Shown here: positions 9,132-17,838 of the stretch, piece after piece | How positions within the stretch are numbered: position 1 is the first letter of the stretch | Layout of the letters: the number at the start of each line of letters is the position of its first letter | NCBI GenBank assembly: GCA_900539195.1 | Contig: UQBC01000014.1 | Span: forward strand, 1 to 59,020 | Direction: 5' to 3' | DNA length: 59,020 bases | DNA from: an uncultured Oscillospiraceae bacterium | GTDB lineage: Bacteria > Bacillota > Clostridia > Oscillospirales > Ruminococcaceae | Translations under genes and position numbers: made by a program | The notes under the pieces: model-generated | The model's input: the letters and a program-made list of their open reading frames with translations, nothing else | Told to the model about the DNA's origin: nothing | Database searches by the model: none

Positions 9132-10211
9132 TCAGTCGAAATAACCCTTTGCGGCATAAAGCTCAGCCATTTCAACTGCGCCGCCTGCGGCACCTCTTAA
9201 TGTGTTGTGTGACAGGCAGACAAACTTGTAGTCGTACTGTGTGTCTTCTCTTAATCTGCCGATTGAAACTGCCATACCGCCTTCAAGGTTTCTGTGCAGC
9301 TTAGCCTGAGGCATATTGTCTTCTTCAAAGTAGTGAAGGAACTGCTTGGGAGCGGAGGGAAGCTCAAGCTCCTGCGGTGCGCCCTTGTATTCCTTCCAGA
9401 TATTGAGGATCTCTTCCTTTGAGGGCTTGTTCTCGAAGCTAACGAATACTGCGGCAAAGTGACCGTTTGATACGGGAACTCTGAGGCACTGTGTTGTGAT
9501 TGCGGGAGCGGAAGCCTTTACAATCTTGTCGCCTTCGATCTTGCCCCATACCTTCAGAGGCTCCTGCTCACTCTTTTCTTCCTCACCGCCGATATAGGGG
9601 ATAAGGTTATCAACCATTTCGGGCCATGTTTCAAATGTCTTGCCTGCGCCTGAAATTGCCTGATATGTGCAGGCGAGAACCTTTGTGATGCCGAACTTGC
9701 GTAAGGGGTTGAGAGCGGGAACGTAGCTCTGGATAGAGCAGTTTGACTTAACTGATATGAAGCCTCTCTTTGTGCCAAGACGCTTCTTTTGAGCTTCAAC
9801 TATAGCCATATGCTCATCGTTGATTTCGGGGATAATCATAGGAACGTCGTCTGTGAAACGGTTAGCTGAGTTGTTGGACATAACGGGGCATTCGTGCTTA
9901 GCATAAGCTTCTTCAAGAGCCTTTATCTCGTCCTTCTTCATATCTACTGCGCAGAATACGAAGTCAACCTGTGATGCGATCTTTTCAATATCAGCCGTAG
10001 CGTCCATGATAACTATATCTTCCATAGCCTTGGGCATAGGCTTTTCGATGAGCCATCTTGAGCCTACAGCCTCTTTATAAGTCTTTCCTGCCGAACGGGG
10101 AGATGCGGCAAGCACCTTTACATTGAACCAGGGGTGATTTTCGAGCAGAACGGCAAAACGCTGTCCTACCATACCCGTAGCGCCGATAATACCTACGTTG
10201 TAGTTTTTCAT
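9132..10211 (-). CDS. asd: Aspartate-semialdehyde dehydrogenase (archaeal/fungal-type)
   Basis: About 359 residues. It reduces aspartyl phosphate to aspartate semialdehyde, feeding the lysine and threonine branches. The N-terminal NADP motif is GIIGATGMVGQRF and the catalytic Cys lies in KSNCSIQSY; length and motif wording fit the archaeal/fungal-like class more than the classic E. coli type. I prefer the ATG at 10211: an upstream in-frame ATG at 10223 directly abuts the ribosome binding site, whereas 10211 has usable spacing. First gene of the lysine-riboswitch operon. thrC, the threonine branch, lies elsewhere at 34042. Confidence 0.93.
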   Translation of the reverse strand: MKNYNVGIIGATGMVGQRFAVLLENHPWFNVKVLAASPRSAGKTYKEAVGSRWLIEKPMPKAMEDIVIMDATADIEKIASQVDFVFCAVDMKKDEIKALEEAYAKHECPVMSNNSANRFTDDVPMIIPEINDEHMAIVEAQKKRLGTKRGFISVKSNCSIQSYVPALNPLRKFGITKVLACTYQAISGAGKTFETWPEMVDNLIPYIGGEEEKSEQEPLKVWGKIEGDKIVKASAPAITTQCLRVPVSNGHFAAVFVSFENKPSKEEILNIWKEYKGAPQELELPSAPKQFLHYFEEDNMPQAKLHRNLEGGMAVSIGRLREDTQYDYKFVCLSHNTLRGAAGGAVEMAELYAAKGYFD

Positions 10212-10253
10212 TTTAGTTTCCATCCTTCTTTTTTGCTTTTAGCATATTTTCTT

Positions 10254-10290
10254 AAAAAAGCCGCTTGTAAAAATGATTACAGGCGGCTTT
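10254..10290 (-). terminator. Riboswitch-controlled intrinsic terminator
   Basis: On the minus strand, AGCCGCCTGTAA pairs with TTACAAGCGGCT (one mismatch) and is followed by six T. It lies between the lysine aptamer and asd, where an expression-platform terminator is expected. Confidence 0.85.
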
Positions 10291-10299
10291 GTATGCAGA

Positions 10300-10492
10300 T
10301 GTGATAAAGTTGTGTGATAGCTCTCCACCTACAGCTTAACCGCTTGATGACAATCGTGCATATATTAGACACACGACCAGATACATAAGCTCCGACACTT
10401 ATGCTCTTCGGCGACAAAGCCTTTTCCCGCTGCAATCTGTCGGCAGATTTACGCAACGGGTACTATTCTTTAATCGCACCTCTACCTGCTTT
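10300..10492 (-). promoter_or_regulatory. Lysine riboswitch (L box)
   Basis: The minus strand shows the conserved L-box order: GGTAGAGGTGCG at the 5' side (10474-10486), AGTA, GCCGAAG (10406-10412), GGAGCT, and GTGGAGAGCTATC at the 3' side (10316-10328). It is followed by an intrinsic terminator and the genes asd-dapA-dapB. Lysine binding should favour termination and shut the operon off, as established for this riboswitch family. Confidence 0.93.
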
Positions 10493-10496
10493 GTTT

Positions 10497-10525
10497 ATAT
10501 TATCATATTTATTGCTGTTTGTCAA
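10497..10525 (-). promoter_or_regulatory. Promoter of the lysine operon
   Basis: TTGACA, a 17-bp spacer and TATAAT-like TAATAT on the minus strand, just upstream of the lysine aptamer. It is an almost perfect housekeeping promoter, back to back with the queA promoter. Confidence 0.85.
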
Positions 10526-10547
10526 TGGCGAAGCGGTAAAAAATAAT

Positions 10548-10576
10548 TTGATTTTTTTTCGTAAATGTGTTATTAT
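10548..10576 (+). promoter_or_regulatory. Promoter of the queA operon
   Basis: TTGATT, 17-bp spacer, TATTAT, about 60 bases before the queA start and divergent from the lysine-operon promoter. Confidence 0.7.
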
Positions 10577-10639
10577 AAAACAGTATGCAATAAACACAAA
10601 GAAAAAGTGCGTGAAAAACGCAAAAACAGAGGAAAAACA

Positions 10640-11671
10640 ATGCTTAAATCGGATTTTTATTATGACTTGCCGCAGGAGCTTATCGCACAGACTCCGCTTG
10701 AGCCTCGTGACAGCTCACGGCTTATGAAAATTGACCGCAAAAGCGGCGAAATAACACATGACCGCTTTTATAATATATGCGATTATCTTGAAAAGGGTGA
10801 TCTGCTCGTTCTCAACGACTCAAAGGTTTTCCCTGCAAGACTTTACGGCGTAAAGCAGGAAACGGGTGCGGCAGTGCAGTTTCTGCTTCTTCACCAGATT
10901 TCACATAATCGCTGGGAGGTTATGGTGAAGCCCGGCAAAAGATTAAAAATCGGTACGAAGGTTGACTTTTCCGGCATTCTGACGGCCGAGATAGTCGATT
11001 ATGCCGAGGGCGGCGACAGGATAGCCGAGTTTACCTATGACGGCGACAGCATATTTGAAGTGCTTGACCGTATCGGTCAGATGCCGTTGCCGCCGTACAT
11101 TACCGAAAAGCTGAAGGACAAGGACAGATACAACACCATCTATTCCCACGAGGTAGGCTCTGCCGCCGCTCCAACTGCGGGACTTCATTTTACCGAAAAC
11201 GTGTTTGCAAAGCTCCGTGAGAAAGGCGTTGACACTGCGTTTGTAACGCTCCACGTCGGACTTGGTACTTTCCGTCCCGTAAAAGAGGACAACATACTTG
11301 ACCATAAGATGCACGTTGAGCATTACTCCATACCGCAGGAAACCGCCGATAAGATAAAGGCTTGCAGAGAGCGTGGCGGACGTGTGATTTCAGTCGGTAC
11401 AACAAGCTGTCGTACACTCGAATCAGCCGCATCGCTTGACCCTAACGGCGAGATCAAAGCCTGCTCGCACAATACCGGAATATTTATATATCCCGGCTAT
11501 GAGTTTAAAGCAATAGACGGACTTATAACGAATTTCCACCTTCCCGAAAGCACGCTTATAATGCTTGTAAGCGCATTCTTAGGCAGGGAAAAGACGCTCA
11601 ACGCTTATAATGTTGCGATACAGGAGAAATACCGTTTCTTCAGCTTCGGCGACAGTATGATAATAATATGA
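10640..11671 (+). CDS. queA: S-adenosylmethionine:tRNA ribosyltransferase-isomerase
   Basis: 343 residues from ATG 10640, which has AGAGGA six bases upstream; an in-frame ATG at 10565 would precede the likely transcription start and is rejected. QueA transfers the ribosyl part of SAM to preQ1 in tRNA, giving epoxyqueuosine. The family blocks LPQELIAQTPLEPRDSSRLM, SAAAPTAGLHFT and TNFHLPESTLIMLVSAF are present. It overlaps the next gene by 4 bases, and tgt, which inserts preQ1, follows in the same operon. Confidence 0.95.
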   Translation: MLKSDFYYDLPQELIAQTPLEPRDSSRLMKIDRKSGEITHDRFYNICDYLEKGDLLVLNDSKVFPARLYGVKQETGAAVQFLLLHQISHNRWEVMVKPGKRLKIGTKVDFSGILTAEIVDYAEGGDRIAEFTYDGDSIFEVLDRIGQMPLPPYITEKLKDKDRYNTIYSHEVGSAAAPTAGLHFTENVFAKLREKGVDTAFVTLHVGLGTFRPVKEDNILDHKMHVEHYSIPQETADKIKACRERGGRVISVGTTSCRTLESAASLDPNGEIKACSHNTGIFIYPGYEFKAIDGLITNFHLPESTLIMLVSAFLGREKTLNAYNVAIQEKYRFFSFGDSMIII

Positions 11672-12771
11672 TGAACATCGTTAAAGTAAGCATGCCCGAA
11701 AAGTGCAGGATAATTTGCGTCAGTGATATACACGCACATTATGATGAGTTTGCGAGATTATTGCAAAAATGCGGATATGACAAGAAAACCGATTATCTTT
11801 TCGTTTTAGGTGATATAATGGAGCGAGGCAAACAGAATATCGAATTGCTCAGATATGTAATGCGGCTGACCAGTGAAAGTGACAGAGTGTATTGCGTACT
11901 CGGAAACAATGATACAATGGCAGTGCGAATGGCATACAGCGACAGTAGCGAGAAATTCCGCTCACGGCTTATCGACCGTCCGGAAAACGCATTTTACGAT
12001 ATGGCGCACAGCATCGGCATAAAAGACCCGCTTGACGACTTTGAGAACAACCGTGAAAAGGTGCGCACGGCGTTTAAAGCCGAACTTGATTTTCTGTCTG
12101 CCTTGCCCGATGTTATAGAAACACAGCGACATATATTTGTTCATGCAGGACTTGAAAACAGAACTGACTGGGAAAATACCGATTCTGTATATTCCTGTTG
12201 CAAGCGCTGGTGGCTCAGAGAGGAAAATCCTACGGATAAATGTATAGTTGTCGGACATTTTCCTACATACAATTACGCACGATGCAACGGCTCGGATCTG
12301 CCTATAATCGACAAAGACAAGCAGATGATAGCTATTGACGGCGGTTGTACGGTAAAGCTTGCCGAGCAGTTGAATGCGTTTATAATTGACAAGAACGGAA
12401 ATGATTATGCTTACAGCAGTGTGTTTGAACCGACAGGCAGTTACCGTAAATGCGTTGCGATATGTGATGATACATCCGATGTTATAAGCAAACACATAGA
12501 TTTTGATAACAGCAGACTTACTGTGCTTGAAAGAAAAAACAGTTTTACTTATGTGCGTGACGAGGTAAGCGGCAAAGAGGGGTATATCCCTGAAAAATAT
12601 ACAGGTTACTGGGGCGAAAATCTCAGCGGCTGGATAGACCTTGACGCATTTGTATCAATACATAAAGGCGAAGAATTTTATTCATATGATAAAGTCGATG
12701 AATATCTTTATGGCATAACCGAAAGCGGAAAAGTCGGTTTTATAAAAGTAAAATCAGTCAGAGAAATATAA
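11668..12771 (+). CDS. Calcineurin-like metallophosphoesterase with C-terminal extension
   Basis: 367 residues. Metal-binding motifs of the PPP-type phosphoesterase fold are visible: DIHAH near residue 19, GDIMERG, GNND, VHAG and VGHFP. This matches bacterial serine/threonine-phosphatase or PrpE-like enzymes. The last roughly 110 residues (about 255-367) lie outside the catalytic fold and may be a beta-rich SH3-like region. The start overlaps queA by the ATGA tetranucleotide and tgt follows after 8 bases, so it is inserted in the queuosine operon. Its substrate is unknown; protein phosphatase or nucleotide phosphatase are both possible. Confidence 0.8.
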   Translation: MMNIVKVSMPEKCRIICVSDIHAHYDEFARLLQKCGYDKKTDYLFVLGDIMERGKQNIELLRYVMRLTSESDRVYCVLGNNDTMAVRMAYSDSSEKFRSRLIDRPENAFYDMAHSIGIKDPLDDFENNREKVRTAFKAELDFLSALPDVIETQRHIFVHAGLENRTDWENTDSVYSCCKRWWLREENPTDKCIVVGHFPTYNYARCNGSDLPIIDKDKQMIAIDGGCTVKLAEQLNAFIIDKNGNDYAYSSVFEPTGSYRKCVAICDDTSDVISKHIDFDNSRLTVLERKNSFTYVRDEVSGKEGYIPEKYTGYWGENLSGWIDLDAFVSIHKGEEFYSYDKVDEYLYGITESGKVGFIKVKSVREI

Positions 12772-12779
12772 GGAGAAAT

Positions 12780-13913
12780 ATGTTTAAAGTATTAAAAACA
12801 GACGGTGTGGCAAGACGAGGAGAATTCCACACACCTCACGGTGTGATACAATCGCCGTTTTTTATGAATGTCGGCACATCTGCGGCAATCAAGGGCGGTA
12901 TATCATCGCTCGATTTAAAGGATCTCAAGTGTCAGGTGGAACTTTGCAACACCTATCATCTTCACGTTCGTCCGGGAGATGATATAATATATAAAATGGG
13001 CGGACTTCACAAGTTTATGAACTGGGACAGACCTATACTTACCGACAGCGGCGGATTTCAGGTGTTCTCGCTTGCGAAGCTCAGAAAGATAAAGGAGGAG
13101 GGAGTATATTTCAACTCCCACGTTGACGGCAGACGTATTTTCATGGGTCCCGAAGAAAGTATGAGGATACAGTCGCACCTTGCCTCGACTATAGCTATGG
13201 CATTTGACGAATGTATAGAAAACCCCTCGCCGTATGATTATGTAAAGAAGTCGGTTGACAGAACAACAAGATGGCTGCAGCGCTGTATTGACGAAATGGC
13301 AAGGCTTAATTCTCTGCCCGAAACAATAAACAGACAGCAGATGCTGTTTGCAATAAATCAGGGCGGAACATATGACGATATAAGAGCCGAGCATATGAAA
13401 ACAATAGCGAATATGAACGTTGACGGCGTGGCTATCGGCGGACTTGCCGTAGGCGAGCCTACCGATGTGATGTACAGGATAATAGAAACCGTTATCCCGC
13501 ACGCTCCGACAGACAAGCCCCGTTATCTTATGGGTGTCGGCACTCCGTCAAATATAATAGAAGCCGTTTACAGAGGCGTTGATATGTTCGACTGTGTTAT
13601 GCCGAGCAGAAACGCACGTCACGCTACCGTTTTCACATGGAACGGTATCACTCACGTCACGAATCAGTGCTTTGAAACCGATTCACTGCCGATAGACCCC
13701 GAATGCGACTGTCCTACCTGCCGCAATTTCTCAAGAGCGTATATAAGGCATCTTTTCAAATCGGGAGAGATGCTTGGCGGAAGGCTTGCCGTACAGCATA
13801 ATCTATATTTCTACAATACGCTTATGGAGAAGATAAGAGCGGCAATTGATGAGGGAACTTTCGAGGAATTCAGAAATCACTATTCGCCGCTTTTAGCGTC
13901 AAAACTTGTCTGA
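12780..13913 (+). CDS. tgt: tRNA-guanine(34) transglycosylase
   Basis: 377 residues, standard for bacterial Tgt, which exchanges G34 of GUN-anticodon tRNAs for preQ1. Seen are the nucleophile-bearing motifs TDSGGFQVFSL and DCVMPSRNARH, and the zinc ligands in CDCPTC...H near the C-terminus. The start has GGAGAA upstream. It acts immediately before QueA in queuosine synthesis, explaining the shared operon. Confidence 0.96.
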   Translation: MFKVLKTDGVARRGEFHTPHGVIQSPFFMNVGTSAAIKGGISSLDLKDLKCQVELCNTYHLHVRPGDDIIYKMGGLHKFMNWDRPILTDSGGFQVFSLAKLRKIKEEGVYFNSHVDGRRIFMGPEESMRIQSHLASTIAMAFDECIENPSPYDYVKKSVDRTTRWLQRCIDEMARLNSLPETINRQQMLFAINQGGTYDDIRAEHMKTIANMNVDGVAIGGLAVGEPTDVMYRIIETVIPHAPTDKPRYLMGVGTPSNIIEAVYRGVDMFDCVMPSRNARHATVFTWNGITHVTNQCFETDSLPIDPECDCPTCRNFSRAYIRHLFKSGEMLGGRLAVQHNLYFYNTLMEKIRAAIDEGTFEEFRNHYSPLLASKLV

Positions 13914-13981
13914 TTTTCTTATAATCATCACATAAGGGTGATATAATAACAAACTATGATTTAAAGCGAAAAGGAGAGCGT

Positions 13982-14227
13982 ATGAAGCTTATAAATATAG
14001 GCTACGGCAACACTGTTAATTCCGACAGGGTAATAGCTGCTGTGAGTGCGGATGCCGCACCGGTAAAGCGTATAATTTCAGCCGCAAAGGATAACAACAC
14101 TGCCATAGATGCGACCTGCGGCAAGAAAACCAAAACCGTCATAATAACCGACAGCAACCATGTAGTCCTGTCGGCGCTTGATATATCGCATTTCACAGGC
14201 ATAACAGCAGGTGACAACGAGGAATAA
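13982..14227 (+). CDS. remA: RemA/DUF370 family DNA-binding regulator
   Basis: 81 residues matching the DUF370 family (B. subtilis RemA, YlzA). It opens MKLINIGYGN and contains the conserved SDRVIAAVS segment and DCGKKTKT-like basic patch (here ATCGKKTKTVIITDS). B. subtilis RemA activates extracellular matrix and osmoprotection genes. Position directly before gmk is conserved across Firmicutes. An AAAGGAGAG ribosome binding site precedes the ATG, and a possible TATAAT -10 lies at 13942-13947 with a poor -35. Confidence 0.9.
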   Translation: MKLINIGYGNTVNSDRVIAAVSADAAPVKRIISAAKDNNTAIDATCGKKTKTVIITDSNHVVLSALDISHFTGITAGDNEE

Positions 14228-14242
14228 AGGGAGAGGATCAAT

Positions 14243-14848
14243 ATGAATAAGGGACTGCCAATAGTAATTTCCGCACCGTCCGGCTGCGGCAAGGATACGA
14301 TACTTGAACAGCTTTACAAGAAAAACTCAAATCTCACACAGTCGGTTTCCGCTACCACAAGAGCAATGCGTGAGGGCGAAATCGACGGGGTAAGCTATCA
14401 CTTCACGACTACTGACGCATTTGAAAAGATGATAGAAAACGGCGAAGTGCTTGAATATACGCAGTATTGCGGCAACTATTACGGCACACCTAAGAAAGCT
14501 GTTACGGATATGCTTGAACAGGGCAGGGACGTAATACTCAAGATAGAAGTCGAGGGTGCGATGAATATAAAGAAGATATTCCCCGAATGCGTGCTTATAT
14601 TCATACTTCCGCCCTCAATGAGCGAGCTTGAAAGAAGGCTCAGAAAAAGAGGCACCGAAACGGAAGAAACTATCGCCGCAAGAATAGCACAGGCAAGAAA
14701 CGAGCTTCAGTTTGCAGACAAGTTTGATTATCTTGTAGTAAACGGCGAGCTTGAAAAGGCGGTAGATGATGTTAATACCGTTATCCTTGCGGAAAAGATG
14801 AGTACAAAGCGTTCTCTCGCTCTGCTTGAAGAAATAAAGAAATCGTAA
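14243..14848 (+). CDS. gmk: Guanylate kinase
   Basis: 201 residues; phosphorylates GMP to GDP. P-loop SAPSGCGKDT at the N-terminus, the GMP-binding segment ATTRAMREGEIDGVSYHF, and the lid region RLRKRGTE are all present. It follows remA by 15 bases and its TAA stop overlaps the ATG of priA by one base (TAATG). The usual rpoZ (omega) and coaBC genes between gmk and priA are absent. Confidence 0.95.
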   Translation: MNKGLPIVISAPSGCGKDTILEQLYKKNSNLTQSVSATTRAMREGEIDGVSYHFTTTDAFEKMIENGEVLEYTQYCGNYYGTPKKAVTDMLEQGRDVILKIEVEGAMNIKKIFPECVLIFILPPSMSELERRLRKRGTETEETIAARIAQARNELQFADKFDYLVVNGELEKAVDDVNTVILAEKMSTKRSLALLEEIKKS

Positions 14849-17322
14849 TGAGCGACAGCCTTGATAAAGCTATTGTATCGGTAGTAGTCGATAAGGCGCT
14901 TTACAGCTTTGATAACGAGTTTGATTATTATCTTCCGCAGGGAGTTAAGGCAAGCGTAGGTCAGCGTGTTATCGTGCCATTCGGCAAAGGCGGTAAGAAG
15001 CGTGTCGGCTTAGTTACAGGCTTCAAGCAAAGTGCCGACTACAGCAGACTTAAAGAGGTTTACTGCGTTATAAATGACGGAGTAGTTCTCAGTGAAGAGA
15101 TGCTCAGACTTATGCGGTGGCTGAAGGACAATACCTTCTGTACTTATTTTGACGCTGTAAAGACTATCCTGCCCGGAGGTATGGCTCTGAATGTATCTCA
15201 GAGGTATGCCATAAGCGATGAGTTCAGAAAAGCTCCCGACAGCTTTGCTCTTGAACCTGCGGAGCAGGCGGTATCGGCTATGCTCCTCGGTTGTAAAAGC
15301 GACAGAGAGCTTAACGATATGATTGAATACGGCTTTGACGAACAGCAGAAAAAGCTGGTAGGGCGTCTTTTGGAAAAAAGCGTACTTGTTTCGCTTGATA
15401 TTATAAAGCAGAGAGTAGGCAGTGAAACCGAAAAAAACGTCAGGCTTAAAGACAGCTATCTCAGCGGCGAGTATTCCGACAAAGGCGGAAAGCCTCTCAC
15501 CGCAAAGCAGAAAAAGGTAGCCGATTTCCTTTCCGAAGCTGTTTCTGCTTCCCTTAAGGAAGTCTGCTATAATTGTGTCGTTACGAATGCCGTTATAAAC
15601 AATATGGAAAAAAACGGCATTGTAGAATGTTTTGATAATGAAATATCCCGCTCGCTTACCGCAGGTGCAAAGGCAGTAAGGAGTATTGACGATATAACGC
15701 TGTCGGACGAACAGTCCGCCGTATACCTTGGTATGAGCCAACTTATGGACAGCGGCAAACCTCAGTGCGCATTGCTGAAAGGCGTTACGGGAAGCGGTAA
15801 GACCACCGTTTTCTTAAAGCTCATCGACAAGGCGTTAAAACAAGGGAAAACAGCCCTTATGCTCGTTCCCGAAATATCGCTCACTCCCCAGATGGTGAGA
15901 AATTTTACCGATCTTTTCGGAAGTAACGTTGCGGTAATACACAGCAACCTTTCGCTCGGTCAGAGGACAGATGAGTACAAGCGTATCGAAAAAGGCGAGG
16001 CAAGGATAGTCATAGGTACGAGAAGTGCCGTATTTGCGCCGCTTGACAACATCGGTATAATAGTTATTGACGAAGAAGGCGAGCATACATATAAATCCGA
16101 AAAATCTCCACGTTATCAGGCAAGGAGCATAGCAAAGCAGAGATGTTTTTATCATAATGCCACGCTTCTTTTAGCATCTGCAACTCCAAGCCTTGAAAGC
16201 GCATACTTTGCGTCGATCGGCAGATACAAGCTGTTTGAGATGAAAAAGCGTTACAGCCAGCCGGTACTTCCCGATGTGTATCTTGTCGATATGAAGGTCG
16301 AGGTCGAAACCGGCAACCGTTCCAATTTCAGCAGGGCGCTTGCCGATGAGATAAAGAACAATCTGCAAAGAGGAGAGCAGACGATACTTCTTCTTAACCG
16401 CAGAGGCTACAACACCTATATGAACTGCATCAAGTGCGGCGAGGTGTATAAATGCCCCAACTGCAATATTCCTCTTACATATCACAAGACGAACAATTGC
16501 ATGATATGTCACTATTGCGGATATACCGAGGTATTCACAGGAAAATGCAAATCGTGCGGCTCGAAGTTCATATACAGCACAGGTACGGGAACACAGCGTA
16601 TAGAAGATGAAATATCGACGTTGTTTCCGTCCGCCAGAGTATTGCGTATGGATGCAGATACCACGATGAGCAAGTTTTCTTACGAAAAGAATTTCGATAA
16701 ATTCAAAAACGGCGAGTATGATATTATGGTCGGCACTCAGATGATAGCCAAAGGGCTTGATTTTGAGAATGTGACGCTTGTCGGCGTACTGCTGATAGAT
16801 AAATCACTGTACGCAGGCGATTATCTCGGTTACGAAAAGACGTTTTCGCTTATAACACAGGTGGTCGGAAGATGCGGCAGAGGCTCGAAAAAAGGCAGAG
16901 CGTATTTACAGACATTTTCCCCGGAGCATTATGTTCTGAATCTTGCGGCTGACCAGAATTACGATGAGTTTTTCAGACAGGAATGCGAGATAAGAAAAGC
17001 ACTGCTGTTTCCGCCGTACTGCGATATATGCGAAATAGGGCTTTCGTCAGTTGACGAAACAGCCTGCAAAAAAGGCTCGGACAGTTTCGTAAAGCTGTTT
17101 ATGAAAAATCTTGAGGGCCACGGCATTCCTATAAGAGTGCTTGGACCGTCCGCCTGCTCGGTGGCAAAGGTAAACGGCAAGTACCGCTATCGGATCATTA
17201 TAAAATGTAAGAATAATAAAGAGTTCAGGTCGGTAATGCAGGCAACACTGCTTGATGCATATAAATCACCGGCTCTTGATAAGGTAAGTTTCTTCGCCGA
17301 TATGAACGGCGAGATTATATAA
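14848..17322 (+). CDS. priA: Primosomal protein N' (replication restart helicase)
   Basis: 824 residues. A superfamily 2 helicase that reloads the replisome at stalled forks. Walker A GVTGSGKTT is near residue 311 and the Walker B-type box DEEGEHTYKSEKSPRY near 407. Eight zinc-ligand cysteines in CxxC pairs lie at about 526-572, as in PriA. An N-terminal DNA-binding domain precedes the helicase core. Translationally coupled to gmk; def and fmt follow, the conserved Firmicutes order. Confidence 0.95.
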   Translation: MSDSLDKAIVSVVVDKALYSFDNEFDYYLPQGVKASVGQRVIVPFGKGGKKRVGLVTGFKQSADYSRLKEVYCVINDGVVLSEEMLRLMRWLKDNTFCTYFDAVKTILPGGMALNVSQRYAISDEFRKAPDSFALEPAEQAVSAMLLGCKSDRELNDMIEYGFDEQQKKLVGRLLEKSVLVSLDIIKQRVGSETEKNVRLKDSYLSGEYSDKGGKPLTAKQKKVADFLSEAVSASLKEVCYNCVVTNAVINNMEKNGIVECFDNEISRSLTAGAKAVRSIDDITLSDEQSAVYLGMSQLMDSGKPQCALLKGVTGSGKTTVFLKLIDKALKQGKTALMLVPEISLTPQMVRNFTDLFGSNVAVIHSNLSLGQRTDEYKRIEKGEARIVIGTRSAVFAPLDNIGIIVIDEEGEHTYKSEKSPRYQARSIAKQRCFYHNATLLLASATPSLESAYFASIGRYKLFEMKKRYSQPVLPDVYLVDMKVEVETGNRSNFSRALADEIKNNLQRGEQTILLLNRRGYNTYMNCIKCGEVYKCPNCNIPLTYHKTNNCMICHYCGYTEVFTGKCKSCGSKFIYSTGTGTQRIEDEISTLFPSARVLRMDADTTMSKFSYEKNFDKFKNGEYDIMVGTQMIAKGLDFENVTLVGVLLIDKSLYAGDYLGYEKTFSLITQVVGRCGRGSKKGRAYLQTFSPEHYVLNLAADQNYDEFFRQECEIRKALLFPPYCDICEIGLSSVDETACKKGSDSFVKLFMKNLEGHGIPIRVLGPSACSVAKVNGKYRYRIIIKCKNNKEFRSVMQATLLDAYKSPALDKVSFFADMNGEII

Positions 17323-17343
17323 ACAAAAGAAAGGATTTTTGAA

Positions 17344-17826
17344 ATGGCAAAGAGAATAATAGCTAAGGACGGCGACGAATCACTGAGAAAAAGATGCAAG
17401 GACGTTACCGTATTTGACGATAAGCTGTGGACGATGCTTGACGATATGTACGAAACAATGCAGGAGGCAAACGGCGTAGGTCTTGCCGCACCTCAGATAA
17501 GCGTACTGAGGAGAGTTGTGGTCATAGACGTAGGCGACGAACACGGAAAAATTGAACTTATAAATCCCGTTATCACATCTATGAAAGGCAAACAGCACGA
17601 GCTTGAGGGCTGTCTTTCAGTGCCGGGTATGTGGGGATATGTTGACAGACCCGCAAAGGTAAAGGTAAAGGCACAGGACAGATACGGCAAAGAATTTGAT
17701 ATAGAAGGTACAGAGCTTTTAGCGATAGCTCTGTGTCACGAAATCGACCATCTGAGCGGCATTCTGTTTACCGATAAGGCAGACGAACTGCTTACGTCCG
17801 AACAGCTTGAGGAACGTAAAAAGTAA
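17344..17826 (+). CDS. def: Peptide deformylase
   Basis: 160 residues. Removes the formyl group from nascent N-terminal methionine. The three family motifs are intact: GVGLAAPQI, EGCLSVPG with the metal Cys, and HEIDH supplying two His ligands and the catalytic Glu. AAAGGA precedes the ATG. Paired with fmt, which adds the formyl group that Def removes. Confidence 0.96.
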   Translation: MAKRIIAKDGDESLRKRCKDVTVFDDKLWTMLDDMYETMQEANGVGLAAPQISVLRRVVVIDVGDEHGKIELINPVITSMKGKQHELEGCLSVPGMWGYVDRPAKVKVKAQDRYGKEFDIEGTELLAIALCHEIDHLSGILFTDKADELLTSEQLEERKK

Positions 17827-17838
17827 GGGGGAAATCAT

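Noticed and set aside
10565..10639. N-terminal extension of QueA
   Set aside because: The added residues are Lys/Cys-rich and unlike the family; the ATG overlaps the promoter region and lacks a ribosome binding site.
12915..13502. 195-codon minus-strand frame opposite tgt
   Set aside because: Antisense shadow of a strongly conserved gene.
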